The notes under the pieces: generated by a model
What the model saw: only the letters and a program-made list of their open reading frames with translations
Told to the model about the DNA's origin: nothing
Databases searched by the model: none
Position numbers and translations under genes: made by a program
From: Acanthosoma haemorrhoidale
Taxonomy: Eukaryota; Arthropoda; Insecta; Hemiptera; Acanthosomatidae
NCBI GenBank assembly: GCA_930367205.1
Contig: OV884009.1
Coordinates: forward strand, 100,833,189-100,897,188
Reading direction: 5' to 3'
Length of the DNA stretch: 64,000 bases
Shown here: in pieces, positions 11,156 through 23,235 of the stretch
Layout of the letters: each line of letters begins with the position of its first letter
Position numbering within the stretch: the stretch's first letter is position 1

Positions 11156-14100
11156 CTTTCTGGTCATCAATTTTTGTATTTCATAAGATGCGGTCCCGTA
11201 GTCTAAAAATGACAGTCTGGAGCGATAGGTGACGAGGGTAGAATGGATGAAGCCAACTCTCATTTTCACGCTCCCGTAATTTTTCCAGGAACAATGCAGA
11301 ACACCCCAAGGATAAATTTATTTATTAGGGACCGTTCAGTTCATGAGGACCCCGTTTTTGCTGGTTTTTCACGTGCAGATTACAAGGTCAGTTATGGTCC
11401 ATTTTCCAACTGAAAGTTTTTCCACAAGTTCTCGAACAGAGGTTGGGATTTTCTCCAACTAACGTTCGCAGACGGACGTCATCAACATAACAAGCTTTTT
11501 CACCTTTTTGTCTGTCAGACTGGACATTTTTGGTCCACTGACATCACTTCACACCTCCTTAATGTAATAGATATAACCAAGTGGGAACTCGTAAAAGGAA
11601 ATGAAATAAAACTCAGGCTTTGACATCTTGTTAATGACAATTGGAATATAGCATGATTCATTTGTGACTAGCAAAAATCTACCATGATAAAAAATAGTTC
11701 GAAGGAGGATTAATTAGTGTTGACGCTAACGGATTAGAACAATTCACCAACCGTGAATATTTGATTGTCGATCAAAGAGAAAATACTTTAATATTTGCAC
11801 AGGTGGTGTGGCTCCCAAACCCAGATGTTCCCTTCACTTCTCCATAAAGGCTATGTATTGATTTGCTCTCTAAACAGTACAGTGAGTGGGGTTACACATC
11901 CAGGCTCAGATACTTATTCACTTTTTTTTTTTAACCGTAACCGCAATACTGCTGTGATAAGGAGGGGTTCGTCATGGTTAAGGAAGATCAGAGACGGTAA
12001 TGAAAAAATGAAATTTAAATAAATCCAAAAAAGTTCTTCAAGCTAATAATATAAATCTGTTAAGTAATTTGATTTTAATAGGTTTTGTTGTGTAAATATT
12101 TTAGTTTTGTTCGGTGAAAAGAAAATTAATGACCAAGTTCCACAAATAAAAAAAACATTTATGAACTATATCGAGCATTTTGTTTAATATTAAAAAAGTA
12201 TTTAAGAATCTCACATGGAGTCCCGTAAGTATCTATCAATATTTAATTTATACACCCTTTATTTCGTATATATTTGAATATATATATTTTATTAAAAATT
12301 ATAGAAGTATATATTTTTTGTTAGCAAGTTATTAATTAATTAACGACACTTAATCAGGATTTAATTTTTTATGTCCTTCCAACATCAAATAGGACCTGTA
12401 CAATGTCATGTACAAAGGCAAAAACCAGAGAGACATATCGGTGTAAACAAGGTTTCTGGTTTGAAAAAAAATCACGAAGCCCCCCAAAATGGTGAAGCTA
12501 CTGATTATTGTAAACTAGTTATATATTTTCGATATATGTAAAGAACACGTCTTGACTCATTGTATTGCTTAATTTTAAAATCCGCCACGAACAGATGACC
12601 TGCGCGGTGACAGCACAGTAGAGCAGCCGACTGAATGTCGTGACAAGAAGTTATAGAATGAGCGGTGAAGTGTAGAGATATAAGTGAACCAGCACCAGGC
12701 ACTGGAATTTCGGCAGAAGCACTACAACAAATTCTTGATAAATTCACTGAAATGCAAAGACCTGCAGTCATTATTCTGAAAAATATCTCAGAAAAATTTG
12801 TTATAGGAAATTCACATGAAGGAATGAAAGTATACTACCGTAGATAGAAAATTTTGAAAATGAATCGACAAGACTACGTGTGGAGCAAGATACAAACAAA
12901 ATTTAAATATGAAGGCTATTTTTACATAAGTTGTGCATGGACCGGTACAGTTCAATGCATATCAAATGGACATTAAACTCCACGTGGGAACTACGGAAAA
13001 AAAACTTCTGCGTCACTTACACAAATAAAGGGTGAACGCCAGCGAGACATGCGATCGAGTACAAATATATAAATGGTTCCTTACTTGAATAAAAAAACAA
13101 AAACCTAGTAAAAGTCTATAATTTAATTGCTGTGGGACTTCAAAATTATATACTTGATAGAATTGATAGGACTAAACAATAAAATACTGAGGATCTTTTT
13201 AACGAATGAAAGGTTTAGAACGCCTAATAAAAATATAAACCTTTTGGTAAAAAAAATGTCAATAAAACAAATTCTGAAAATAAAAGGGAAAAGAAATGAA
13301 GAAAAAAAAAAACATGCAAAATATGTGAAATAAAGAGGAAAAGGAGCATCGACTTGTTGGTTTAAAAACACAAATAATGAGAGACAAAATAAAGATTAAC
13401 TACAAACTGCCAACCACTCAGAGTTGGAAGTCAAATTAAATGAATAAAATCCAAAAATCTGGTAGTGCCACCATTAATCAAAATCAAGTTACTGTTAAAT
13501 GACACAACAGAAGTTACAGGAATTTATGACTTGGGGCAAACTTGTCATTAATAAATTCCGAATTGTTGAAAATAAAAAATAAAGATATCAATAATTTAAA
13601 TTAGTAAACGTCAATTAATAGCGAGAGGAAGACAGATGGAATGGTAAGATTAAAAATAAAAATATTCAATATTGTGAAATACATGAATGTTTTCATTGTG
13701 GACGAAAGATTTTAATTATTAATTACTGATTGGGCTAGAATGTATAAAATAATTAAAATCGTTATATTATAAAATTCAAGACGAAAGCTTAATAATCACA
13801 CAGAGTAAATTTTTTAAAGATAATAAAGATGTCAACATTCCTGAACATTGAGGTTAAAAAGGAAATAAATCGTCCTGATATAAACTATTAAACAAATAAA
13901 CTTTAATGGACATTTACACGGTACCTCTATTGACTGCATGTATGCCGTCCACCGCTTCTTTCCTTGTTTGAAACTGAGGTCGAATGGACCTTGCTTGCCT
14001 GGTAAACGGTTTCATTAGGTGTACCACGTGCAAATGGCTAGGTTAGAGTTGTCTCTTCATAATGCCTAATTTTCATTGCGCAGTGTTGTATGTCTTGTAC

Positions 14101-16306
14101 CAAAGAACTGATATTGAGGGTCACATTTGATCTTTAGTAACTTGATCGTTTATGTGAGTATAAATGACTAGCTACTTGAATGAAAAAAGAGCAAATCCGA
14201 TTACGGCTGATCACATTAGCGTTTCAGCGATCGGCACTGCCTCTTCATCAGGTGTTACGCAAAAAACTAGATCATGCAGTTCTTAATCAATCGCTATGTG
14301 TTTGCTGGTGAGATAGTTATTTCAGTTTTGAAGGTCTAGATGTCTGCCATTCTCAGCTTTCTTCTTAGCAAAGGATACAATCGTATTCTTCCAAAACTGT
14401 TGAATAACAAAGCATCTTGCACTTGTCATCGCCAAAATCTTGGGATTCTTGATTAAGGTTTATTGTTTTCATACTAATTCAATTGCCGTCTAAATCTTTG
14501 TAGATGAGGAGAACACTTTGCCAAGCGTCTTAAGGTTGGATTGAATGTGCCTAGAGCTCAATCGTTTGATATTTATTTTTGAAGTCTAAGGAATGTTTAT
14601 TTTTTATTTATGATCATCATTTAAGAACAAATCAAAGAATATGAAAACGAATTTAACGGTATTAAAAAAATAAATTGAGAATAAAAAAATGTCAGGTTTT
14701 TCTTAATAGTTTTGGCAATTTAAAGATTTTCCTGGAATGTTTCAGTCATTAACCAGTGGTTATCAGCTGGTATTCCAACACTTCGGCTACTTACTTTTGA
14801 CTGTTTGAGGGTTTCGTTTGATTTGGTGGTTGCAAGTATCCCAAGACGGTCATGAAATTGTACATGGAGGTTATATTGATCGCCCGGAGAATAGAAAAAA
14901 AAAAACAATACTACAAATATAATTAAGCGTCATTATTAAATCACTTGCTAATTAAAAATAAATATTCATCATAAATTATAATATATTTTTCCTATTCTTT
15001 TTCTAAATATCAATCCATAGTCAATAAGCTTAGGCTTAATTTCGAATAAACTTTATGTTAGAAAGACCACAAATACTAAATTACCTTTCCTACCTTCTCC
15101 ACGTTTAAATCTTCGAACATGTACCGTTTGATACCAACATCCTTAATCATCTCTCCCATTTCAACCCCCCCCCCCATTTGGATTACCCTTTTACTGCGTA
15201 GGGCGGTGTATCTTGTAGTCTTGAAGCCGGACTCAAAGGATCGATAAAATCTTTTTTACGATTTATTTTCGTGACGAAAAGGGATGGTGCTATTCTCGCT
15301 TGGAGGCCGTATTTTCGTCGCCAGCACTTCCTGGGATCTTTCATCTGCTAATGTATACAATGTCAACGACTTTCACGCATTGCTTAAATCACACCTAAGT
15401 CATTGCCAATGTTAATTAGTTTCTATTCGTATTTGTTGGCGTCATTCAGAACTCTATTTGCCGGCTCACTGGACTCCAGCATTCAACAGATAGTTCCTTT
15501 ATTAGATCATTCTTTATTGACAACTCCTTTCCTCTCGCAATCCATCCTGTACATACCCTCGCCATATTTAAATCACAGCTTTATAATCATCTCCTGCCTG
15601 TCCATCCATTCGTCCATTATTCATTTACTTACTCATATATTTTTTAAATAATACATTTTTTGTACTGTCTATAAAAAATTTAATACTTCGGCTCTATTTA
15701 TGTATGGATATAGTCCCAGAATGTATATATCATACCTCATTTATAGTACAATAAGGACGAAATAATGCAACTATAAAAAATACTTGTAAAATTAATATTT
15801 TTAATTAATTTCACATTGAGAATATTGGGTTTTGAATAAGATGTTATATGTATATGTGTATATGGGATTTTAGAGGGCATCAATGTAAAATTCATTAAAA
15901 TTGTATTGGGATATTATTTTGAGCCCTGTTATGCCAAGAAGTTCCTCTTTATACCCCGACGATCCGATAATAGCAACTCCACAAACAATAATAGTAGTAT
16001 TAAATAAATCATTAAAACAGTATTCAAGTGGGTCTGTCAAATTAAGGCCTTGAAGTCCTGATGCATAACATGTATATATTTGTTAGGGCTTAATTAATTG
16101 CACAGTATAAATAGCTAAATGTAATAAGAATTATTTTCCTGCTTTTCGCCCTTTTTTGTTGCGTATGTTACCTTGTGACGAAGGGATGGCCTTTAAATAG
16201 TATTCCAATAAATTAAATTATTAGAGAAAAGATTTTTGAGATAATTTATTTAGTAACGAGCTTGCTAACTAAACAGATTCGTATACATTCTACTGGGCAT
16301 ACTTAC
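11156..16306. other. beta1 intron 2, main part: no supported gene
   Basis: Long AT-rich intron. Short frames (11795-12022 +, 12665-12847 +, 13123-13371 -, 14720-14908 -, 15403-15651 +) are low-complexity or unrecognised. The segment 12660-12850 (P-A-P-G-T-G-I-S-A-E-A-L-Q-Q-I-L) looks coding-like but I cannot place it. Blocks at 13,900-14,300 and 15,100-15,400 are less AT-rich and may be old TE pieces. Confidence 0.4.
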
Positions 16307-16443
16307 GACATTTATAAGTTGGACGAATGCCAAACCGAACCTTACGTCAACTTTCTCTGTCATGTTGAGGACGGGTCTGATGAGTTTGTTGTAGCCCCTG
16401 AAGAGGTCTCTGACCAACCTTTCTTCGTCTTCCGAGCATAGCC
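16307..16443 (-). CDS. nAChRbeta1: nAChR beta1 exon 2 (mature N-terminus)
   Basis: 137-nt exon with acceptor CCGTAG and donor AATGTC|GTAAGT. Two bases (GG) finish the Gly codon begun in exon 1, then 45 codons encode L-C-S-E-D-E-E-R-L-V-R-D-L-F-R-G-Y-N-K-L and on to V-R-F-G-L-A-F-V-Q-L-I-N-V, residues ~15-59. This is the N-terminal helix and first beta strands of the extracellular acetylcholine-binding domain. The stretch S-E-D-E-E-R-L-V-R-D-L-F-R-G-Y is near-identical to insect beta1 as I recall it and separates it from alpha subunits. N-M-T near residue 40 is an N-glycosylation site. Signal peptidase probably cuts close to S-G-L-C-S-E. Confidence 0.95.
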
Positions 16444-17559
16444 CTACGGAAAAAATTATAAAGAGTAATAATAACAATTATTTATAAAAGTTATAATAAT
16501 TTATACTAAAAACTGGATTTCATGTAGGTTCATTAACGACGTTTTGAATTTGCGATACATTTACATATATATTTTTTGTTCTTTGCAGTACTACTAGAAA
16601 AGCTATTTATTTTTACCACTTGCTTTCATTATATAATTGCATTTGAAAAACAAAGAAATAAATACTATCAATATTTCTTTTTGATTTAAGAAGTTTCAAT
16701 TTAGTCCTCTAAGAACGTCTAATTTTAACACTACTTACATTTGTTTTATATTTATTATTATATAGTCCGCTTTGATGTCTCACGGCACAGGCACTTGCAT
16801 TGGCTCTATTTTGGTGCGTGATCCATCAAAGCTGGGGTCATCATACGATTCAAATCTGTCTGTATAGGTCCCATTATTTCTTAAACCACTGTGCCCCGGA
16901 CTTGATTAAGGCTTTGTATTTTTGCTACGTTCAACTGTGATGAAGCGTCTCTTAGAACGGCTTCCAATCAGGTTTGCTCTCCACACATCATTTATTATTT
17001 GTTGATTTCCTCATTAATTTTTCTACTTAGAACATAACAACTTTTACGAATACCACGACCAGGTTGCAAGCTTTTATCAATTGCTGATAGTTCACCTTAA
17101 TAAATAAACGGTGTTAGATACAATTATCAATGGTTAGATAATTGTCAATGGTTAGACCGTTTTGGCAATAATTATTAATAGTTATAGTATTTTCATTTAC
17201 TTAATGCCTGTTTGGATCACCGCAGGTTTCCTGTATGATCGACTCCCAGAGTGCTGATAGCTTGAGCCAATGAAAAAGCTTGGAAGGGAAATAAATTCAA
17301 ACATGGCTTCCTTGACTATTTATTGATAAAGTTGAAAAATAAATGATTAATTGAAAATATAACAACTTACTATTTAGGATAAAGGTTAGTGAAACCAAAA
17401 ACTCCAAGTATGAAAATCGGGATCAATTGATAGATAAAAAAAATATCTATAAAATCATAACCAACATGAATCGCGAAAACCTGCACTTTCAGAATCTTTG
17501 GTAAAATATAAGATCAATACGAAGATTTTTTAAGTTAAAAGTTTTAATGATTCATTTTA
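16444..17559. other. beta1 intron 1, left part: nothing recognised
   Basis: AT-rich intronic DNA next to the exon 2 acceptor. No open frame with recognisable motifs. Confidence 0.5.
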
Positions 17560-18710
17560 TAAAATTAAAAAATAGTGATACGAACATTAGTGATATGTTG
17601 ATCCTTAAGTCGAGAAAAGGGCTCAGTAGTATTAGGATAGAGCCATAATTAAGTATTTGGAAGAAACTAAGGCTGACTTCGATACGTATCAACTAAATCA
17701 AGAAATATCGCTACAAGTGGTGATCAGAAACCTGCATCCGACCACACCAGCTGATGAAATAGAGAACGAACTCTTGGATACAAAGTTCACCAAATAACGA
17801 ACGTATTGCGTGAGGACAGGCAACAAGAGGGAGCAATTAAAAGGGCGGTACCTTTGTTCTTCGTAGATCTCGAGCAAACACCTGGAGTGGAGAAAATCTA
17901 TGATGTAACACACCTGTATTATACAAGAATACAGGTCGAAAAACCGTACCCCAAACGCGAAATTGTTCAGTGTCATAACTGCCAGGCATATGGGCACACC
18001 AAAACGTACTGTCACCACTCTCCCAGGTGTGTAAAGTGCACTGGGCAGCACAAGAGTGAATTGTGCAAGAAGCCCCTGAAAGCGCCTGCAGTATGCGTAC
18101 TCGGCAATCAAGGCCACCTGGCCAAGTATAATAGCTGCGACGCTCACAGAATCTTGAACTCTAGGAACGAACAACTTCGTCGGCCAGAAGAAGAGAAGCC
18201 AGCCACAGGCAGCTCAAGAAGCGGCCCAGCCAGAAATTTGAGGGTTTCTGTCTCTTTTGCCAATGCAGTTTGGAATAGAGAGCAGTAACAGGTACTGCCA
18301 ACTCCTCGTCTGCAAGTTCCTCTTCCCCAGGATTCCCTTCAACCCGTATACAAGGAGCCACAGGCAGGAGGGTCCTGGGTCCCATCCTCTATAACCTATA
18401 CACTGCTGGTGTCCCCTCTGCTCCCACCTACCTCCTTGGCCACATTTGCGGATGACGCTGCAGTCCTGTCATCCCATCCAATATAGCATCCCATACATAA
18501 TGAAGCAAAATGTTCCCACATTACCTTTACCCGCTGCCGCAAGTCTTGTCCACTAGTTTTTTTTAAATTCCATTCCTCTTCCTGTATCCGAGACAGTACG
18601 GTACTTAGGCTTCCATCTCGACAAACGGCTGACATGGAACTCACATACGGGCTAAAAAGACAAGCCTTTGAGGCTCACCACTGGAAAACTACTCGCTATA
18701 ATTTTAGCTT
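17560..18710 (+). mobile_element. Jockey-like family A deletion derivative (gag joined to RT)
   Basis: Reads a Jockey-type ORF1 (Gag) followed almost directly by the RT catalytic core, so the Gag C-terminus, the endonuclease and much of RT are missing. RT motif: V-L-G-P-I-L-Y-N-L-Y (18373-18405) and A-T-F-A-D-D-A-A-V-L-S-S-H-P (18437-18480). After a stop the RT thumb continues (V-R-Y-L-G-F-H-L-like, ~18600). Sequence from 18370 to 18660 parallels 40955-41280 of the longer copy. It lies inside beta1 intron 1. Confidence 0.8.
17640..18288 (+). pseudogene. Jockey-type Gag (ORF1) with three zinc knuckles
   Basis: The upstream part spells I-K-Y-L-E-E-T-K-A-D-F-D-T-Y-Q-L, then L-Q-V-V-I-R-N-L-H-P-T-T-P-A-D-E-I, the RNA-recognition-like part of Jockey Gag. 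A frame change near 17790 leads into the main open frame 17806-18288: R-I-Q-V-E-K-P-Y-P-K-R-E-I-V-Q-C, then zinc knuckles C-H-N-C-Q-A-Y-G-H-T-K-T-Y-C, C-V-K-C-...-H-K-S-E-L-C and C-V-L-G-N-Q-G-H-L-A-K-Y-N-S-C. The first two keep CCHC spacing; the third has lost its second Cys (C-x-x-G). The protein would bind element RNA in a ribonucleoprotein particle. The frameshift and lost Cys make this copy inactive. Confidence 0.8.
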
Positions 18711-20102
18711 TATTATATTCATTTAATAATTTGGTTAGGGATTAAATCATTAAACAGTTTAATGTAATAAAACAAAGAGTGTTAGATTAAATGCAAGCTT
18801 TAAGTGTGAAATTCAGTTGGCTAATTGGGAATGATTTTCTAATGTGATAAAAACACAATCAAGTTGAATAGCCTATCGTTGAAGATTCAACTTTCAGTAC
18901 GTTAACAGATATCGCGATCAGACAAAACTCAAATACACTTTTATGATCTCAATATTAACCCGGAGATTGTTAAGATAGTATTGTAAGTGCATTCAATGAG
19001 TTACTTTAACGTCATACATTAAAATTTCTAAAGCACTTGACCAGAGAAATATAATTCTTTACAGAAAGTATCAATAACTTATATAGTTTAAAGGTAGTGT
19101 TTGAAAAAAAAAGAAAAAGATTTTGTGTGTGGTTTCAATGGAAAATTAATCGAACCTTTGTGCACAAAGAACGGACTATTCATGGATCTCATATTTGCCC
19201 AGTATGTGCTATTAAGGATATTTGCCAACTAGGAAATATGAAGGATATTTACCAAGTATGAAGTATGAAGGGAAATTCTCTTTAGTTAAACAGTCAAATA
19301 TCTAAATATACTCAATTGCTGTTGGTGAAACTAGAAAACCGGGATGCAAGAAAATAATTTAAACATGGCACATTTCCAAAATAGGTTTCATTTCATTTAA
19401 CATTTTAGGTTATGATTTAGGTCATTTAGGAAATGGTAACCAAAGAAAAAATTCAAAGATATTCCAAAAGACTTTTAGGAGCAAGGAATCGAAATGGCGT
19501 ATTCAATGTTGTTTTTAATGGGAGGGGTTTCGTCAATATTTTAGTTATTTACAATTTATTTAATTAGTTGGTGATATTCAGTGAACGAGATCGTTAGAGA
19601 AGAGATGTATTTTTGGTCAAAACACTGAGTAGTTATTCTACAATTATTATTAAAGAGTTGAGTCCCGTGGACATTGTTTCCCTAAACAAAAAACAAATAT
19701 TATTAAAAAGTGAATATACAGCAAATAATTACTTCCTTTCCATTAAGTAAATGTTTACTTTTAATGAAAGTAAAATTGAGTTTATCAAAAAGGAAAATTC
19801 TTTTTCTGTTCGGAAACTTTAATTGTCTTCCAAGATGGGAACTTTCAAAACTTTTTCAAACTTTTATAGTATTTCTTTGATAAAATTTATCGTTTTTGAA
19901 AAAAATGGAAGAAATTATATGCCGTATAATTCCATGCCTGATTAAACTTTGCCGACATCTCAGGAGTATTTATAATATTGTCAATAGAAATTGGAAGTTC
20001 TTTTGAATGAATCTACGTTTATTTTTCTGCCTGATTACACCTCCCTTGTATTCCTTCCTTCAATATAAAAACCTAGGCAGACTTGAAATTAGTAAATAAA
20101 AA

Positions 20103-20151
<49 letters not shown>

Positions 20152-21777
20152 AGTGAGCTCCTAGTATGAAGGAATATATTAAACAAACTTAAAACATGAA
20201 TATAATGTAAACACAAAAGTACTGTAATAGTTATATTAATTATTGTTTTTATGCTATGTTTGAATAACTATTAGCGAAACCACTTAGACTGACAGGACTG
20301 AGACCTGATGAACCCGATACCTTGCAATCTCAGGCGATGTCTTCCTGATGTTTACCAGAGCATTAGCATGGCTCGTACTCTCGATAGGATAGATTTGTGG
20401 ATTGAGCCACCTATTTTCTTTGGCTAGTAATATAGCTGCACATTGTTCAGCAACACTCAACACATTAATTTTTTATGATTAAAAAAAAGTAGTCATATTT
20501 GCATAATTGCTAACTGATACAATGTGACCTGCTTCTTAATTATATACATAATAGAAGAATGTTTTGTATGTACATGTCTATTCCTAGAATGCTTGGTAAA
20601 GAACCTACTTAGTTGTAAGATCCTTGGTAAACCTATAAGTTAGCTATTTTGCTTATGGATTCTTTATCAGAAGAATATTTGACTATAATATTCTTCATGT
20701 CGAATAAAAAGACGGCGTGATCATGAAATAATGTCCCAATTCCCGAGAAGTGTCTGCTTGGCTCAAATCGAATCTCGATAGTTGTGTAATATATATAATC
20801 TTGTCATTAACAAATGGTACGTTTATCAATAACATCATAAGAACTGTATCTCTTGACTTATAATCAGCTCTATTGTAATTATCAATAACTTATTTTCCTT
20901 TCCCAGACCTCCATTCTGAATATTTGTCTCCTACGACCCCTTAGGGATAAGCCAGAATGTCGATTCCCTTCAGGCATTCATGTGACTAGTTTCCTCTTAG
21001 TTTGCAACCGTATCTAATTGTAAATTTTTGTTATACCAAAAAAAGTTTTTTTTCCAAAGAAGTGTTGAGCTACAGAAATATATTTGATGATGGAATTTAT
21101 AAGCGAAAATATTGTGTTTATAAATTACGTAATACAGATAGGTTCACCGAACAGAATATTTACAAAAAGTATATAAAAGTAAAATTTTCATAATGCTGTA
21201 TCGACCAAGGTCGGCTCCTTACTGCAGTTAGCTGGGTCAGGAGAACAAAAAGTATACAATGGCTTAATGCTCAAATCAAAGTATTATTTTGATTAGATTA
21301 GATTGTTTATTGTTCTGAGACTTGTTTCCTCTATCATAATCTGTTGGAACCAATTATCATTTCATTGAGAGTAACAATATTAGCTATACCATAAAGCATA
21401 TTTTCAGTAGGTAGAAGTGATCCTGCATTGTGTGCATTTGGCCTTTGTCAACTGTTTACAAAATAATAAACCGTATGTTCTAAGTAGCCGCTAATCGTAG
21501 ATGAGCTAATTGATATCGTTAGCGACTACTAAATCTTAAATATATCGTAAATACAGGACACTGCCCTAGAAATGTTTAGATAGTAAGCATGCGACCTTTG
21601 TTTATTGGGTTCGCTTAAAAAAAAAACAGGATTTGCTTATATATAGTAAAAATGAACATGCTAAAATGAAAGTTATTATTTTAAGAAAGCAGGGAAAATA
21701 AAAATAAAAGTTTGTTGATGAATAAAAAAAATAAAAATGGATTATTAGGGGGGAGGGGCGATCGAGGTAGCCGATAC
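18711..21777. other. beta1 intron 1, right part: microsatellite, no gene
   Basis: AT-rich intron between the LINE relic and exon 1. It holds a (CT)n tract at ~20106-20146. The frame 21002-21193 (+) is not recognised. The 3' end of the region (21602-21777) is A/T-rich intron directly following the exon 1 donor. Confidence 0.5.
20106..20146. repeat. (CT)n microsatellite
   Basis: About 20 uninterrupted CT/TC dinucleotides, followed by ACTCTCAGTGAG. Located in beta1 intron 1. Confidence 0.95.
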
Positions 21778-21817
21778 CTGATGTTAGTAGTGGGAGCAGG
21801 ACTAGCAGGTTCCGCAT
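21778..21817 (-). CDS. nAChRbeta1: nAChR beta1 exon 1 (signal peptide)
   Basis: The ATG at 21817-21815 starts M-R-N-L-L-V-L-L-P-L-L-T-S plus one base (G), then donor CAG|GTATCG. Thirteen residues with one Arg and a leucine-rich core form a short signal sequence. The hanging G joins GG of exon 2 to make Gly, giving T-S-G-L-C-S-E-D-E-E-R, the expected cleavage region and mature start. Only this frame gives both a signal peptide and a phase match, which decides the start. The exon is part of a CpG-rich block unlike the AT-rich intron next to it. An earlier ATG in another frame overlaps it (see the 5'UTR entry). Confidence 0.85.
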
Positions 21818-22090
21818 CGCTCTGGCTCATAGCCTCCTTATGACTAGGTCTTCCGCGACGTATTGACCAGCGCATGCGCCCACAACTTCATCCCCTCCGC
21901 CCAGAGGGTTGCGCGCCAAAATTTTTGCCACCAACCAAGAGGCGTGGTCTAATCGGTGGAGGATCGGTCATTGACCCACTAGGCTGGGGTAGGTCAGGCT
22001 GTCCTATCGCCGTCCGTTTCGAAACTGTACGCGTCAGACGGAATACAGAACAGGGTAAATCAACCCTTTTTAAGTCAACGAAACGTATTC
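21818..22090 (-). promoter_or_regulatory. beta1 5'UTR and CpG-rich promoter region
   Basis: Upstream of the beta1 ATG the minus strand is CpG-rich (CGTCGCGGAAG, GGCGCGCAA, GACGCGTAC, CGAAACGGACGGCG) over ~250 bp, while flanks are AT-rich. No TATA box is evident. An E2F-like TTTTGGCGCGC lies at ~21909-21920. Two upstream ATGs (at 21875 and ~21833) share one frame that overlaps the signal-peptide ATG. If transcription starts above 21875, translation would need leaky scanning. The transcription start is not visible from sequence alone. Confidence 0.55.
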
Positions 22091-22149
22091 ATAGACTTCC
22101 GTGTATGAATAAAGTAATATTGAAATATAAAGCCGCTTGAAGAAAAAGC

Positions 22150-22345
22150 ATTCGGTACTTAAGAACGACTTTTTAAAAACTTTTATTGGCTATTTTACAC
22201 ACAAGTGAACAGCTGTATCTATAAAGGTCTAAGGAGATAATGAGTGGGCGTAGGAATATATACACTAGATGATAAGGGTTGCTTACTAAGCTCCTGGTGT
22301 TGAGGTTTAAGGTCCTTAACTATAGGACAAACCTACGACCAACCA
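22150..22345 (-). repeat. Interspersed repeat family C, copy 1
   Basis: In reverse complement it matches 37840-38035: GGACCTTAAACCTCAACA, GCAACCCTTATCATCTAGT, CATTATCT, GTTCACTTGTGTGTAAAATA and CAATAAAAGT, in order. AATAAA near one end suggests a retroposon 3' end. It lies within 100 bp upstream of the beta1 CpG-rich promoter block. Confidence 0.75.
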
Positions 22346-22555
22346 AAAGAAAATTGGAAACGAGGTTGTTACAGTTAGTTATTGTAGTACGTAGTAGTAC
22401 GGTTGTTACAGAGTCCGGGACTAGTTATTAGCTCTTCCTTATAAATATCAGTATTTAATTCTTAAAACCATTAAGGATTATGTAGTCTCAAGTTCACTAA
22501 AACCAAAAGAATTATAGAATCGTTTGTATGTTGAATTAAAAATTAATATATAATA

Positions 22556-23235
22556 TTCTTTATTGTGCTAAAATTACAATCTGCCTTATATAAGTAATTG
22601 AGATAAATGTTCTCATTCATACCGTATTTACAATTCATCATTAATACAATATTTACAAACAGCCCAGAGGCCTCCCAAATCCACATGTTTGTCACCTCCC
22701 TCGCATGCGCAAGAGGAAGTGGAGTCTTGGAAAGTCCCCCACGCTCCTCCGTCAGCCGCGTCACCGGATACGAGCCAGTAGTGACTGACGAAGGGCGAGA
22801 GAGCCACCGACGCTCAGGACCTGATTGAAGAAACTGGCCATTGCCAGGACTCCCACTGTCACGCATTTAAAGCAGGTCACGAGGCCACTGCCGTTTCAGT
22901 CTCCGAGGAGGTTTATAGGGATGAGTGGTGTAGTGCAATGACTATGCTACGGGATTAGGGTGGTTGTATAGGCTACTATGGAATTTCATAAACTTGGAAG
23001 GGATGAGCTCAAGAATGTAGGGTATACTAAGATCATTGTGAAGGGTTTTGTTGCTGACATAATAAGGGGCATTTACTATTGTTCTCAGGACTTTTGATTG
23101 AAAGTATGGGATACGCTTGATGTTTGACTTTTTAGCTGTCCCTCATAGCTCTATTCCTTATGTCCAGATTGGCTTAGGTATAACTTTGTAGATTAGTAAT
23201 TTGTTTTCTATTGAGGGATAGGATGTCCTTTGAAG
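22556..23235 (-). mobile_element. Jockey-like family A, 3' fragment
   Basis: Reverse complement parallels 41340-41985 of the longest copy: the polyadenylation signal (TCTTTATTGTG at 22557), the 3'UTR with the CACCGGATACGAGCCAGT landmark, then the RT end (TTCATAAACTTGGAAGGGATGA, CTATTGAGGGATAGGATGTCC). Stops are frequent. It is abutted at ~23236 by an unrelated LINE fragment on the other strand. Confidence 0.75.

Larger units (their letters stand above)
1..22090 (-). other. nAChRbeta1: nAChR beta1-type subunit gene, 5' half (gene span)
   Basis: Span of a nicotinic acetylcholine receptor subunit gene read from right to left. Five coding exons are visible (21778-21817, 16307-16443, 8995-9039, 4269-4378, 1-36). 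Each has AG/GT borders and the codon phases match at every junction. CDS lengths 40, 137, 45 and 110 nt; the 45- and 110-nt exons are sizes I recall as conserved in nAChR genes. The joined product has a signal peptide, then S-E-D-E-E-R-L-V-R-D-L-F-R-G-Y-N-K-L, then loop D and loop A of the acetylcholine site. These stretches match insect beta1 (Drosophila ARD) as I recall it. Beta1 is a non-alpha subunit pairing with alpha subunits in synaptic cation channels targeted by neonicotinoids. Introns are 4.2, 4.6, 7.3 and 5.3 kb and full of TE relics. The Cys-loop, M1-M4 and 3' end lie beyond the left edge. Confidence 0.9.

Noticed and set aside
12660..12850. Possible gag-like peptide in beta1 intron 2
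   Set aside because: Only ~60 residues and no zinc knuckle or other element part nearby.
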